Part shown: positions 35,239-44,235 of the stretch, piece by piece
Layout of the letters: the number at the start of each line of letters is the position of its first letter
How positions within the stretch are numbered: the stretch's first letter is position 1
NCBI GenBank assembly: GCA_003155795.1
Contig: PMEM01000071.1
Location: forward strand, 27,385 to 91,384
DNA: 64,000 bases
From: Gemmatimonadota bacterium
GTDB taxonomy: Bacteria > Gemmatimonadota > Gemmatimonadetes > Gemmatimonadales > Gemmatimonadaceae
Direction of reading: 5' to 3'
The notes under the pieces: generated by a model
Told to the model about the DNA's origin: nothing
What the model saw: the letters and a program-made list of their open reading frames with translations, nothing else
The model's database searches: none
Translations under genes and position numbers: made by a program

Positions 35239-35838
35239 TCACGCAAGTTCAAGGCCCACGAGGCTGGATGCATTGGCGGCCGGTATGTAGCAGTGGAGTC
35301 CGCACGGAATGAGGCCGGCGCGTGCGATGATTCGCAGGTAAGTAGCGCGCGATTCAGTGTGCCAGTCAATTGTATCGCCTTCGACTTCGTCTTCGCTGGC
35401 GAATATTTCCAGGTATGCCATACCGCTGGTGCGTTCCGCGATGCGATGAATTGCGCGAATCATTGATTCGCGTGGCAGATAGTTTATCACGCTGCAGGAA
35501 ACGACGAGATCAAATTGGCGTCGCAAGAACAGCATGGGAAGGTCGTCGAGTGTTCCCTGCACGATATTGCGTCGCTTGCCGAAGCGTTTTGTCACATAAT
35601 CGCTGGGGTCCACTCCGTGATACCGTGCTGCCGGTCGGAGTTTCCTGATCACGGGATACCAGCGGCCCTCTCCGGCGCCCACGTCCAGTACTGTTCGAAT
35701 TGGTCGTGCTATCCTGTACTCCGTCGCTGCCACTGCGAAGCGAACTATTCGCGCGAGGTCCGTTGCGGTTCCTATGCGATGATCAGGATGGCGATACCAC
35801 TTATCGAAATAGCTGTTATCAAAGCGCTTGTGGCTCAT
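35239..35838 (-). CDS. Class I SAM-dependent methyltransferase
   Basis: A 199-residue protein with a Rossmann methyltransferase core: motif I is TVLDVGAGEGRWYPVI, the acidic end of strand beta-2 is in YHGVDPSDY, and motif IV-like FDLVVSCSVINYL follows. The N-terminal MSHKRFDNSYFDKWYRHP extends as a helix before the core. The frame is open to 36075, but this overlaps the release-factor gene entirely and the composition changes there, so the ATG at 35838 is chosen. The start lies 14 bases after the stop of the release-factor gene on the same strand. The substrate is unknown. Confidence 0.85.
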   Translation of the reverse strand: MSHKRFDNSYFDKWYRHPDHRIGTATDLARIVRFAVAATEYRIARPIRTVLDVGAGEGRWYPVIRKLRPAARYHGVDPSDYVTKRFGKRRNIVQGTLDDLPMLFLRRQFDLVVSCSVINYLPRESMIRAIHRIAERTSGMAYLEIFASEDEVEGDTIDWHTESRATYLRIIARAGLIPCGLHCYIPAANASSLVGLELA

Positions 35839-35851
35839 GCTGGAGAGGTGG

Positions 35852-36313
35852 TCACTCGTCTGTGTTGCTTCGACGGACTCGTTTCTTCTCGGATGTCTTG
35901 CGTTTGTCGTCGAGCCTTGCCTGCTTCGCGGCTCGGCTTGGTCGCGTCTTCTTGCGCGCTTTGGGCACGACCAGCGCGCGCCGCACCAGATCTGCGAGAC
36001 GCGCCTCGGCGAGTTCGCGGTTCTGCAACTGGCTGCGGGTATCGCTGGCGACAACACGCAGCTCGCCGTCATCACTCAGCCGTGAAGAGAGTCGCGCCGA
36101 GATGCGAGCGCGATCAGCATCGTCAAGCGCCTGCGAAGCAACGACATTCCAGGTGATCTCTACACGTGTCGACGTCTTGTTTACGTGCTGACCGCCAGCA
36201 CCCGATGCACGCGTTGCTCGCACAACCAGCTCGTCGCGGGGAATTGCGAGCCGATCATTCACGCGAAGGTCGCGATTATCTCTGGTACTAGCAGCGGAAG
36301 ATCTTGTCACCAT
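35852..36313 (-). CDS. arfB: Ribosome rescue release factor, ArfB (YaeJ)-like
   Basis: ArfB hydrolyses peptidyl-tRNA on stalled ribosomes without a stop codon. The catalytic GGQ is in RASGAGGQHVNKTSTRVEI (residues 40-42 from the chosen start) and the protein lacks the codon-reading domain of RF1/RF2. The C-terminal tail is rich in Lys and Arg (KARKKTRPSRAAKQ), the part that enters the empty mRNA channel. Starts are unclear: ATG at 36325 and 36313 overlap the upstream YpdA gene, and a GTG at 36262 would give a length closer to E. coli ArfB. Confidence 0.88.
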   Translation of the reverse strand: MVTRSSAASTRDNRDLRVNDRLAIPRDELVVRATRASGAGGQHVNKTSTRVEITWNVVASQALDDADRARISARLSSRLSDDGELRVVASDTRSQLQNRELAEARLADLVRRALVVPKARKKTRPSRAAKQARLDDKRKTSEKKRVRRSNTDE

Positions 36314-37256
36314 CGAAGCGGCCATTCTCGATAAATATTCCCGATGTGAAACGACCTGCGACGATGCTGCCGGCCATGTAGATGCCGGGTACGTTGCTCT
36401 CGAGAGTATCGGGATTTACCGTAGCGCGTTCGGTATCAGGCTCAAGTTCGATACCCAGTCTGCGAAACAGTGCAAAATCAGCCCGGAAGCCGGTGAGCGC
36501 ATACACCCGGTCAGCATGCAGTTTCTCCTCGACATGCTCGGCGTTGCGAATTACCACCGTTCCGGGTTCGATCCGAAGCACGGTGGCGCCGAGCCGTGAC
36601 GAAATCTGCTTTGCTGCGATACGGTTTTCGATATCCGGCTTGACCCAGTACTTGACACTCGGCGGGAATGCAGTGCCACGATAAACCAGCGTAACTCTTG
36701 CACCGGCACGAAACAGTTCCAGCGCTGCCTCGACCGCGGAGTTGCGTCCGCCGATCACCACGACATCGAGTCCGAAGCTAAGGTGTGGTTCGTCGAAATA
36801 GTGATGGACGAATGGGAGTGATTCACCAGGAACGTCCATCAGGTTCGGCTCGCCAAAGTAACCGGTTGCGAGCACGAGGCGTTTGCAGTCGATAGTTGAC
36901 TCGCCGGATTCTGTTTGCAGCGTACATGTGATGACGCCGCCATTGCGGCTCGCATTCAACAACCGAGTGTACGTGCGCACTCTCAGCCCGTCGACTCGCA
37001 CGACACCTCTGTAGTATTTAAGAGCTTCCTCACGAGTGGGCTTCTGGCCTGCGGAGACAAAGGGATGTCCGCCGATTTCAAGCAATTCAGGCGTGGTGAA
37101 GAATCCCATTCCGATCGGATACCGGACAATAGAATCTGCGATCGCACCTGCCTCAACGATGAGCGGGTCGATTCCGCACCGCCGCGCGGAGATGGCACAG
37201 GCCAGTCCGATGGGACCGCCGCCGGCGATGATGGTGTCTTCAAATTTATTCAGCAT
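36288..37256 (-). CDS. ypdA: YpdA-family FAD/NAD(P)-dependent reductase (putative bacillithiol disulfide reductase)
   Basis: YpdA (Bdr) reduces bacillithiol disulfide with NADPH in Firmicutes. The N-terminal FAD site is TIIAGGGPIGLACAI, and the hallmark stretch GMGFFTTPELLEIGGHPFV follows, with KPTREEALKYYRGVV. A second nucleotide site is VVVIGGRNSAVEAALEL. The ending GIYMAGSIVAGRFTSGIFIENGR is the FAD-contact C-terminal block. The family lacks a redox CxxC pair, and none is seen here. The length (322) is normal. Its presence suggests that the cell makes bacillithiol, but biosynthesis genes (bshA/B/C) are not in this window. Confidence 0.88.
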   Translation of the reverse strand: MLNKFEDTIIAGGGPIGLACAISARRCGIDPLIVEAGAIADSIVRYPIGMGFFTTPELLEIGGHPFVSAGQKPTREEALKYYRGVVRVDGLRVRTYTRLLNASRNGGVITCTLQTESGESTIDCKRLVLATGYFGEPNLMDVPGESLPFVHHYFDEPHLSFGLDVVVIGGRNSAVEAALELFRAGARVTLVYRGTAFPPSVKYWVKPDIENRIAAKQISSRLGATVLRIEPGTVVIRNAEHVEEKLHADRVYALTGFRADFALFRRLGIELEPDTERATVNPDTLESNVPGIYMAGSIVAGRFTSGIFIENGRFDGDKIFRC

Positions 37257-37338
37257 GGGAGTCAGTTAAGCTACAATGGTGCCAGAAGTGGTGCTATCAT
37301 CCATCATGCAGTTTAACCGTTGATTCAATGAGGTTGCA

Positions 37339-38043
37339 ATGAACATCGCGAAGGCTCGGGTACTCATAACTGGAGGATCCAGCGGTATCGGCAAGGCCAC
37401 CGCATTCGCACTGGCGGAGAGCGGCGCCCGGGTGGCTATCTGCGGGCGGGATACGGCCGCAATTCAGAAGGCGGCTGGCGAGATTGGCGCTACACCCTTT
37501 ACCGCGGATGTGAGCCGTGAGTCAGACGTCGTCGCGCTCATTCCGGCGGTCATCAAGGCTCTCGGCGGCTATGACGTCCTGATCAACAACGCCGGTTTCG
37601 GGCGCTTCGCTGCACTGGTGGATACTACAGCCGACGACATGCGCGCCGTGTGGGAGACAAACGTGCTCGGCGCAACGCTGGTCGCTCGTGAGTCGGCAAA
37701 GCATTTCATCAAGCAATCGACAGGCAACATCGTCAACGTTGCATCGACGTCGGCGTCGCATGGAGGGCCGAACGGATCCGCGTATTCCTCGTCAAAGTTC
37801 GCCGTCAGCTCACTCACCGAGTGCTGGAGAGCGGAACTCCGGAAGCACAACATTCGCGTGATGCAGATAAATCCCAGCGAGGTCCTAACGGACTTCGCGC
37901 ATCGTGCACGCGGCGCTGAACGCGTCGATAATCCCAGCAAGTTGCTCGGCGCCGACATTGCCGCAGCAATCTCGGCGATGCTTGCGCAGAATGATCGGGC
38001 CATGGTTACCGAAATGACTGTCTGGGCCACCAATCCGCAGTGA
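37339..38043 (+). CDS. Short-chain dehydrogenase/reductase
   Basis: A classical SDR of 234 residues. The cofactor site is TGGSSGIG near residue 11, NNAG is at about residue 84, and the catalytic triad is Ser in VASTSASHGG, Tyr and Lys in AYSSSKFAV. The R/D pattern after strand beta-2 (AICGRD) suggests NADP use. A GAGG element lies just before the ATG. It is close to 3-ketoacyl-ACP reductase-like SDRs but lacks enough distinctive features to fix the substrate. It is divergent from ypdA with 82 bases between. Confidence 0.88.
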   Translation: MNIAKARVLITGGSSGIGKATAFALAESGARVAICGRDTAAIQKAAGEIGATPFTADVSRESDVVALIPAVIKALGGYDVLINNAGFGRFAALVDTTADDMRAVWETNVLGATLVARESAKHFIKQSTGNIVNVASTSASHGGPNGSAYSSSKFAVSSLTECWRAELRKHNIRVMQINPSEVLTDFAHRARGAERVDNPSKLLGADIAAAISAMLAQNDRAMVTEMTVWATNPQ

Positions 38044-38084
38044 TTCAGACAGCTGAATCGATGGCGCCGCGAGCGTAGCGTGAG

Positions 38085-38669
38085 CTAGAGGCCGAGCGCT
38101 TCGGCGGACCGCTGCATTGCCCCGATTACGAAGGCAATGTGCTCATCCAGGTCGACCCCCAGCTCCTTCGCGCCCTCGGTGACGTCTTCGCGACTCACGC
38201 CGCGTGCGAACGCCTTGTCCTTCATCTTCTTGCGTACGGATCGCACCTCCACGTCACAAACCGCGCGTGATGGCTTGACGAGGGCGGTTGCCGTGATAAG
38301 GCCAGAGAGTTCGTCCACGGCAAACAGCGTTCGGGACATCAGCGATACGCGCGGCGTTCCGGTGTACGCGGCGTGCCCCATGATCGCGTCAAGTACGTCT
38401 TCCGGGTAGCCAAGCCCGCGTAGAATTCTCACGCCCTCGCTTGGGTGCTCTTCAGTGGCAGAGCGCCCCGCGTTCGGAAACCGCTCGTAGTCAAAGTCAT
38501 GCATGAGGCCGGCAAGCCCCCACCGTTCGATATCCTCGCCGTAGTGCTCAGCGTACGCGCGCATGGCTGCCTCGACGCCGAGCATGTGTTTGCGCAATGA
38601 GTCGGATGCGGTGTACTCCTGCATGAGCGCGAGCGCCGAGTCGCGCGTTGGTAGAGCTACGTCGGTCAT
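38085..38669 (-). CDS. HD-domain hydrolase
   Basis: The 194-residue protein contains a metal-dependent HD domain: histidine in LRKHMLGVEAAMRAY, the HD pair in LAGLMHDFDYE, then EEHPSEGVRILRGLGYP and IMGHAAYTG with further metal-binding histidines. The pattern is that of HDIG-type phosphohydrolases found as single-domain proteins. The final 60 residues form a helical tail (SVRKKMKDKAFARGV). Substrate unknown. Single gene, convergent with the SDR gene. Confidence 0.85.
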   Translation of the reverse strand: MTDVALPTRDSALALMQEYTASDSLRKHMLGVEAAMRAYAEHYGEDIERWGLAGLMHDFDYERFPNAGRSATEEHPSEGVRILRGLGYPEDVLDAIMGHAAYTGTPRVSLMSRTLFAVDELSGLITATALVKPSRAVCDVEVRSVRKKMKDKAFARGVSREDVTEGAKELGVDLDEHIAFVIGAMQRSAEALGL

Positions 38670-38765
38670 GATCCTGTTGGAAGACGGTTGGTACGAATGA
38701 ATATACAGGTACCAGCAGCGGTCGATCGACGACGCGCAATCGTCAATCGATTTGCCTGGGTGCCG

Positions 38766-39128
38766 TCAGCCTGCTGGAATCCTGAGCGTCACAATGTCTC
38801 CGCGATGCACGACGATCGTGCTGCTGACAGAAGTGCGCACCCTCCCCACTGGGTCGGCGAGGAATTTCAGACGGGCAGCGCCATTGACCATTATGCTATC
38901 CGGTATGATCAATTTTGTCGTGACGCTCCCAGGCGCCACGCCGAGGTGAAGGAGCGAAGGAGTTGGAGTTCCGCTCACGTAGACATCCATGTCTGGAACT
39001 CCCTGATTAACCACGTCAAGGGTCGTAACTGGAACCGGCGTGGCCGCAGTTGACTTCGACCTGTTACACGCCGTTGCGGCACTCAAGACAGCAAGTGCGA
39101 GGACGAGTGCAAGTGGTTTCAACCGCAT
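38766..39128 (-). CDS. Small lipoprotein of unknown function
   Basis: The 120-residue product starts at 39128, preceded by a strong GGGAGG element 3 bases away; the frame is open further upstream but without a good start. The signal peptide ends with a lipobox-like LSAATAC, so it is likely a lipoprotein. The rest is beta-rich with no known motif (VNQGVPDMDVYVSG, HLGVAPGSV, VVHRGDIVTLRIP). The VNxGxxDMDVYV pattern suggests a small Ig-like or adhesin-like domain. Confidence 0.72.
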   Translation of the reverse strand: MRLKPLALVLALAVLSAATACNRSKSTAATPVPVTTLDVVNQGVPDMDVYVSGTPTPSLLHLGVAPGSVTTKLIIPDSIMVNGAARLKFLADPVGRVRTSVSSTIVVHRGDIVTLRIPAG

Positions 39129-39192
39129 GAACCTCCCGTGTATTGCAACTTGTTGAGCCGAGTGTCGCACATCCTCGCTACAGACGTGCGAA

Positions 39193-40239
39193 TCAAGCAT
39201 CCAGTTTGCGCTGGATACTTTCACCCTCATACGTAACATCTTTCGCCTTCTTGTCTTCGCGAATTCCCAGGAATATCGGCTGCCGGAGGCGACCGTCCGC
39301 GGTCCATTCGCTGAATTTGACCTGTACAACGAGGCTTGGCCGCACCCAGGTTGCCGGTTGATTGGTGTGAAACTCGGATTCGAAGGGTGACGTTTTTCGA
39401 GTCAGCCGATCCAGCTCCTGTCGCATTTCTCTCAGGCCAACGCGGGTGAAGCCGCCACCAGTGTGCCCGACGTAGACGAGTTTCTTGCTTGCATTGAAGT
39501 AGCCGAGCAAAAGCGCTCCCAGGCCCTCTCGTGACTTTCGCGGCGCAGTGAATCCACCAACGACGAATTCCTGCTCGAAATCTATTTTGAGCTTGAGCCA
39601 TGCGTCGGAGCGAACACCCGGTCGGTATGGCGCATCTGTTCGTTTCGCAATGATTCCTTCCCAACCCTGAGCCCGGGCACGACGCAACATCGTTGCACCG
39701 CCGTGTTTCGTTGGAGAAAGACGGAGGTATTGTGCAACGGAATCCCGGGGACGTCCGGCCTTCGTACTCGCGAGGCCGCCCAGGATCTCCTCGAGCGCTT
39801 CGCGCCGCTCTGTCCACGGTTGAGTGGTGATATCGCGACCATCATAGCTCACCGCGTCGAAAGCAACGAGTGCTGCTGGCATGTGCTCTGCCGCGATCGC
39901 GATTTCGTTGCTACCCTTCATGTGCATCCTGCCCTGAAGAGCCTGGAAGCGCGCCACGCCGTCTCCGACCACGGCAACAATCTCGCCGTCGATCGTAAAC
40001 GCCTTGCCGAGGCGTATTGCCAACTGGGCAAGCGCAGTGGTTATCTCTGGGAATTGAAGTGCCTTGTCGTTCCCGTTTCGCGTGACCAGCCGGACGCCGC
40101 GTGAATTTACGAATGCGAGCGCGCGGATTCCGTCGTACTTGGGCTCGAATGTCCAGTTGCGGCCGACGGGAATCTCGTGACCAACACTGGCATACATCGG
40201 CTCAATCTCGTCTTTCGAGTCGCGCGTTGTCCGAGTCAT
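39193..40239 (-). CDS. ATP-dependent DNA ligase, LigD ligase-domain type
   Basis: The 348-residue enzyme is a stand-alone ligase of the kind forming the C-terminal domain of LigD. The catalytic lysine K34 is in EPKYDGIRA, motif III lies near TIDGEIVA, motif IV near EGIIAKR, and motif V near AWLKLKID; the OB-fold domain follows with YVGHTGGGF. It lacks the polymerase and phosphoesterase domains of full LigD. It lies 13 bases after the phosphatase gene, and the Ku gene is divergent just beyond, which supports a role in non-homologous end joining. The ATG at 40239 is used; the open frame extends upstream into the phosphatase gene. Confidence 0.9.
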   Translation of the reverse strand: MTRTTRDSKDEIEPMYASVGHEIPVGRNWTFEPKYDGIRALAFVNSRGVRLVTRNGNDKALQFPEITTALAQLAIRLGKAFTIDGEIVAVVGDGVARFQALQGRMHMKGSNEIAIAAEHMPAALVAFDAVSYDGRDITTQPWTERREALEEILGGLASTKAGRPRDSVAQYLRLSPTKHGGATMLRRARAQGWEGIIAKRTDAPYRPGVRSDAWLKLKIDFEQEFVVGGFTAPRKSREGLGALLLGYFNASKKLVYVGHTGGGFTRVGLREMRQELDRLTRKTSPFESEFHTNQPATWVRPSLVVQVKFSEWTADGRLRQPIFLGIREDKKAKDVTYEGESIQRKLDA

Positions 40240-40252
40240 TCCCAGTTGCGCT

Positions 40253-41005
40253 CTACATGAACGGGTTGGACTGCCATGAACCGTACATCGGGTTGGGCAG
40301 TGCAAAGTACGAGTCTCCGAATCGTGAGAATCCGTCGTCCGATCCATCGCGAATGGACTGCTTGAGATGCGGGAAATCCTGGATGTTGTCCCCAATCCAT
40401 TCCAGGATGGCGAGAGCTGGGAAGTGGGGTGCCGCGCTACCGTTTTGCACCGCGTCGAACCGAGGATTCTTGTCGTCAGTGGTCGTCTTGCAGAGCACGA
40501 GGTCTGCACGGATGGCTGCCCGGTCGAGGTTGCTGCGTGTTATGGGGCACTCGGCGTCGTCTCTATTTGTGACAATGACCACCTTGCCGCCGAGTTCGCG
40601 GACGCGGCTCGTGAAGGCGACAGCGCCGGGCAGCGCCGGAGCGCGGCCCTCCATCACCCATCGTGTCCACGCTGGAGCGTCGAAGGAACCACCAAACGGT
40701 ACCCGACCGAGTTCGTATTCCGAGTTATCGAGGACCGTTTCGTCTGCGTCGAGAATCACTCCCCACGTGGCGGGTTGGTGGCCCGCCGAGAGCGTCGCGA
40801 CGCGTTCGGCGGCGGCTTGGTAGGTCTCGATGAAGATCGCGCGGTGCTCCGCCGACGTCCGACTCCACTTTACGTCATTTGCCGATAACTGGGTGCTGGT
40901 GACTGCAGCCGGTGTCGCGGCGACTCGCGGCGCTGGAGCACATGCCAGAGCAACGACGGCGGACAGGGCGAGGATAAGGCGTGGAGCTCGGTTGTTCGGT
41001 TTCAT
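40253..41005 (-). CDS. HAD-superfamily acid phosphatase lipoprotein (class C-like, e(P4) type)
   Basis: The product has a lipoprotein signal (lipobox LALSAVVALAC) and a DDDD-type phosphatase domain with the nucleophile motif VILDADETVLDN near residue 88. Also seen are KVVIVTNRDD and the ending LPNPMYGSW typical of class C acid phosphatases. Such enzymes remove phosphate from nucleotides at the outer face of the membrane. It lies upstream of the ligase gene and is probably co-transcribed with it, though no functional link is expected. The 250-residue length is normal. Confidence 0.88.
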   Translation of the reverse strand: MKPNNRAPRLILALSAVVALACAPAPRVAATPAAVTSTQLSANDVKWSRTSAEHRAIFIETYQAAAERVATLSAGHQPATWGVILDADETVLDNSEYELGRVPFGGSFDAPAWTRWVMEGRAPALPGAVAFTSRVRELGGKVVIVTNRDDAECPITRSNLDRAAIRADLVLCKTTTDDKNPRFDAVQNGSAAPHFPALAILEWIGDNIQDFPHLKQSIRDGSDDGFSRFGDSYFALPNPMYGSWQSNPFM

Positions 41006-41155
41006 TGGCGTTTTGCTTGGAAATGGTTAATCGAACAAATGAACCAACCCCTGCCCAGACGCAAGAAAGCGCGGCCAGCCCGGTTTGACCTCGGGCACTC
41101 GTCTTGCCTCCGTTCTGCAGTGCAAATCCTGGACTTCAAATTGGGGAGCGGCATT

Positions 41156-42022
41156 ATGGCGAGTGTCTGGAAGGGGTCATTGAGCTTTGGTCTCGTCAGC
41201 ATTCCGGTCGAATTGCGCCCGGCTGTACGCCAGGATCATGTGAGTTTTCGGCTGTTGTACAAAAAGGATCTCTCTCCGGTGAAGTACGAGCGCTTTTCCA
41301 CCAAGGGAGACGGTCCGCTGGAGTGGGAGGACATTGTAAAGGGCTATGAGATCGAGAAGGGCAAGTACGTGGTGCTGACGGACGCCGATTTTCGGGAGGC
41401 TGCGCTCGGCAAATCCTCGGCGATCGATATACTTGATTTCGTACAGCAGGATGAGATCGACCCTCGCTACTTCGAGACCCCCTACTACGTGGCGCCGACC
41501 AAGGGAGGCGAGAAGGCGTACGCGCTACTTCGTGCGGCCATTCGAAAGGCAGAAGTGGTCGGGATTGGTAAAATCGTGATGCGGAACACGCAGCATCTTG
41601 TTGGCATCAAAGCCACTGGCGACGCGCTCACACTCGAGATAATGCGCTTCCAGAACGAACTGGTTCCGATCGACGAGATCCATTTTTCAATGTCCGCGAG
41701 CGTGCGCCCACAGGAACTTAAAATGGCGGAGCAACTCGTCGAGAACCTTGCTGCGAAGTTCGATCCAGAGAAATACACAGACGAGTATCGCGCCAATCTG
41801 ATGAAGCTGATCCGTGCCAAAATGCACGGCAAGAAGCTCAAGGGCGCGCAGGCGGACAAGGACACCGGAGACGACGGGAAGGTGGTGGACCTGATGGCTC
41901 GGCTGCGCCAGAGTCTGGCCGAAGGGAAGCCGGCGAAGACAGCCGGCAAAGCCCGGGGGCGCACGAAGTCGGCGACGAGGACGACGACTCGGAGCGCGAC
42001 GCGCAAGAAGAAGACAGCCTAG
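41156..42022 (+). CDS. ku: Ku protein, non-homologous end joining
   Basis: Ku binds DNA double-strand ends and recruits LigD. The chosen ATG at 41156 is preceded by GGGGAG and gives 288 residues starting MASVWKGSLSFGLVSIPVEL, the standard Ku beginning. The core (VSFRLLYKKDLSPVKYERF, YFETPYYVAPTKGGEKAYAL) and a long Lys/Thr/Arg-rich C-terminal tail (TKSATRTTTRSATRKKK), which binds DNA in related proteins, are present. The gene is divergent from the phosphatase/ligase pair with 150 bases between. Confidence 0.95.
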   Translation: MASVWKGSLSFGLVSIPVELRPAVRQDHVSFRLLYKKDLSPVKYERFSTKGDGPLEWEDIVKGYEIEKGKYVVLTDADFREAALGKSSAIDILDFVQQDEIDPRYFETPYYVAPTKGGEKAYALLRAAIRKAEVVGIGKIVMRNTQHLVGIKATGDALTLEIMRFQNELVPIDEIHFSMSASVRPQELKMAEQLVENLAAKFDPEKYTDEYRANLMKLIRAKMHGKKLKGAQADKDTGDDGKVVDLMARLRQSLAEGKPAKTAGKARGRTKSATRTTTRSATRKKKTA

Positions 42023-42058
42023 CGGGTTCACTCGCGGCTGACGCGAGCGTATGCTTCG

Positions 42059-44206
42059 TTGGTGCTGTACTTCCCCGCTCTTCTTCCGCGTTGGCTCGTG
42101 CTGCTGGTCCCTGCCAGCGTTGCGTCGGTGTCGACACTCAATGCCCAACGAGTGAAATATCCTCCTTCGATTCGTGACGCTGTCACTGACAACTACTTCG
42201 GCACAACGGTACCTGATCCGTACAGATGGCTGGAAGACCTGAACAGTCCTCAGACACATGCGTGGATCAAGATTCAGAATCAGTTCACCAATTCATATCT
42301 GGCCCAATTTCCACTGCGCGACACTCTTCGCACGCGACTGACAGAGTTGTTCAACTATCCGCGCGTTGCGTTGCCGGAGATGGTGAGCGGAAAGCGAATC
42401 TTCTACAGAGAGAATACGGGGCTTCAGAACCAGTCGGTGCTTTACATGCGAGACAGCGTAAATGGCTCGCCGGTGATGGTTCTGGATCCGAATTCACTAT
42501 CGTCGGATGGGTCCATAGCGTTTGAAGACTGGTCGCCGTCGCCTGACGGACATTACCTGGCCTACTCGTTAGCCCAGGGTGGGTCTGACTGGCATACGGT
42601 GCACGTTCGGGATCTCAGCTCGATGGAGGACGTCGCCGATACTTTGAAGTGGGTTCGTTTTTCCGGGATTTCGTGGACTCGCGACGGACGCGGGTTCTTC
42701 TATTCCCGTTATCCGGAGCCTCCGGCCGGACTTGCTCTTTCGTCCGCATTGTCTGGCCATGCCGTCTACTATCACATAGTCGGAACGGACCAGTCGAAGG
42801 ATCGACCAATTCTGGGCAATGGCGAACTGCAGATGTATTTCGTCGGCTGCGCGGTCGAGGAGGACGGTCGCTACGTGTTCTGCACGGCGAGCCCCGGCGC
42901 GGACAATCGGAATCGGCTGTACGTCGCAGACCTTGGGGATCCGATGCATCCCAACGTTACAGCGCCGCTGACTTCAATAGTAAGCGAAGACGTCGCCCAG
43001 TTTCAGGTGATTGGAAACATTGGGACCACAGCGTACATACTAACCGACGACGACTCGCCCAGGCGGCGAGTAGTTGCACTGGATCTGACGACCCCCGATC
43101 GTGCGCACATGCGTACGATCGTACCGGAATCGGGTTCCGCGATTGAAAGTGCGACAATGGCAGGCGGTCGCATCGTAGTGCAATACCTCGAGGACGTAAA
43201 GAGCATCGTCCGCGTATTCGACACTCGCGGCCTGCCTCTCGGCGCCATTCCCCTCCCCGGTGTAGGAACCGTCAGTGGCATCAGCGCGCGCAACGACACG
43301 ACACGAATGTTCTATGCTTTCACATCGCCACTTGTGCCGGAGAGCGTGTACCAATACGACGTTGATACCCGTGTGACAACTCCATTCAAGCAGGCCAAAC
43401 TAACATTCGACGCGACTCTTTACGAAACGGTGCAGGTCTTCGCAGTATCTCGCGACGGAACCAAAGTTCCACTGTTTATAACAATGAAAAAAGGAACGAC
43501 GCTTGATGGATCACATCCCACGTTGCTTTACGCATACGGCGGTTTTGACATCAGCATTCAGCCTGCATTCTCTCCCACAATTCCAGCATGGTTGGAACAA
43601 GGGGGGATATTTGTAACTGCGAACATTCGCGGCGGTGGGGAGTACGGTGAGTCCTGGCACGAAGCTGGAATGCTCACAAACAAACAGAACAGCTTCGACG
43701 ATTTCATTTCGGTAGCAGAGTACCTGATCGCACAGCGATATACTTCGGCGAGCAAACTTGTTATTCAGGGAGGATCGAACGGCGGCCTGCTGGTGGGCGC
43801 GGTATCGATTCAGCGGCCGGATCTATTCGCCGTGGCGCTCCCCGCTGTGGGGGTCATGGACATGTTGCGCTACGATAAATTCACCGGTGGCGCGGCGTGG
43901 GCAACAGAGTATGGGTCTTCATCGGACAAAGCGATGTTCCCCGTGCTGGTCAAGTATTCTCCGCTGCAGAACATCAAACCCGACAGCTGCTATCCGGCGA
44001 CGCTGGCAACGACGGCTGACCACGACGACAGAGTGGTTCCCAGTCACACGTACAAATACATCGCCGCTCTTCAGCATGCCCAGAACTGCATGAAGCCGAC
44101 TCTGGTGCGGGTCGAAACACAGAGCAGCCACGGCTACCGGCCGACGAGCAAACTCATCGCCGAGATTGCCGACAAGCTAACCTTCGCGCTTATGAATACG
44201 CCGTAA
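42059..44206 (+). CDS. Prolyl oligopeptidase family serine peptidase (S9A), exported
   Basis: The 715-residue enzyme has an N-terminal signal (LPRWLVLLVPASVASVS) and the PYRWLEDLNSPQT block that marks prolyl oligopeptidases. A seven-bladed propeller fills residues about 75-430, then an alpha/beta hydrolase domain holds the triad: Ser573 in QGGSNGGLLVGA, Asp in DHDDRVVPSHTYKY and His in QSSHGYRP. It would cut short peptides after proline in the periplasm. Start codons are rare types (TTG at 42059, GTG at 42062). It follows ku by 36 bases, without apparent functional link. Confidence 0.93.
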   Translation: MVLYFPALLPRWLVLLVPASVASVSTLNAQRVKYPPSIRDAVTDNYFGTTVPDPYRWLEDLNSPQTHAWIKIQNQFTNSYLAQFPLRDTLRTRLTELFNYPRVALPEMVSGKRIFYRENTGLQNQSVLYMRDSVNGSPVMVLDPNSLSSDGSIAFEDWSPSPDGHYLAYSLAQGGSDWHTVHVRDLSSMEDVADTLKWVRFSGISWTRDGRGFFYSRYPEPPAGLALSSALSGHAVYYHIVGTDQSKDRPILGNGELQMYFVGCAVEEDGRYVFCTASPGADNRNRLYVADLGDPMHPNVTAPLTSIVSEDVAQFQVIGNIGTTAYILTDDDSPRRRVVALDLTTPDRAHMRTIVPESGSAIESATMAGGRIVVQYLEDVKSIVRVFDTRGLPLGAIPLPGVGTVSGISARNDTTRMFYAFTSPLVPESVYQYDVDTRVTTPFKQAKLTFDATLYETVQVFAVSRDGTKVPLFITMKKGTTLDGSHPTLLYAYGGFDISIQPAFSPTIPAWLEQGGIFVTANIRGGGEYGESWHEAGMLTNKQNSFDDFISVAEYLIAQRYTSASKLVIQGGSNGGLLVGAVSIQRPDLFAVALPAVGVMDMLRYDKFTGGAAWATEYGSSSDKAMFPVLVKYSPLQNIKPDSCYPATLATTADHDDRVVPSHTYKYIAALQHAQNCMKPTLVRVETQSSHGYRPTSKLIAEIADKLTFALMNTP

Positions 44207-44235
44207 CAGGTCGCGCACGCAGTTCAAACGGCGTT

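Noticed and set aside
35839..36075. N-terminal extension of the methyltransferase frame
   Set aside because: It overlaps the release-factor gene on the same strand in another frame and is Arg/Ser-rich. The core protein is complete from the ATG at 35838.
38042..38059. Hairpin GATTCAG-ACAG-CTGAATC over the SDR stop codon
   Set aside because: Only 7 pairs and no T run; it overlaps the stop codon, so it is too weak to call as a terminator.
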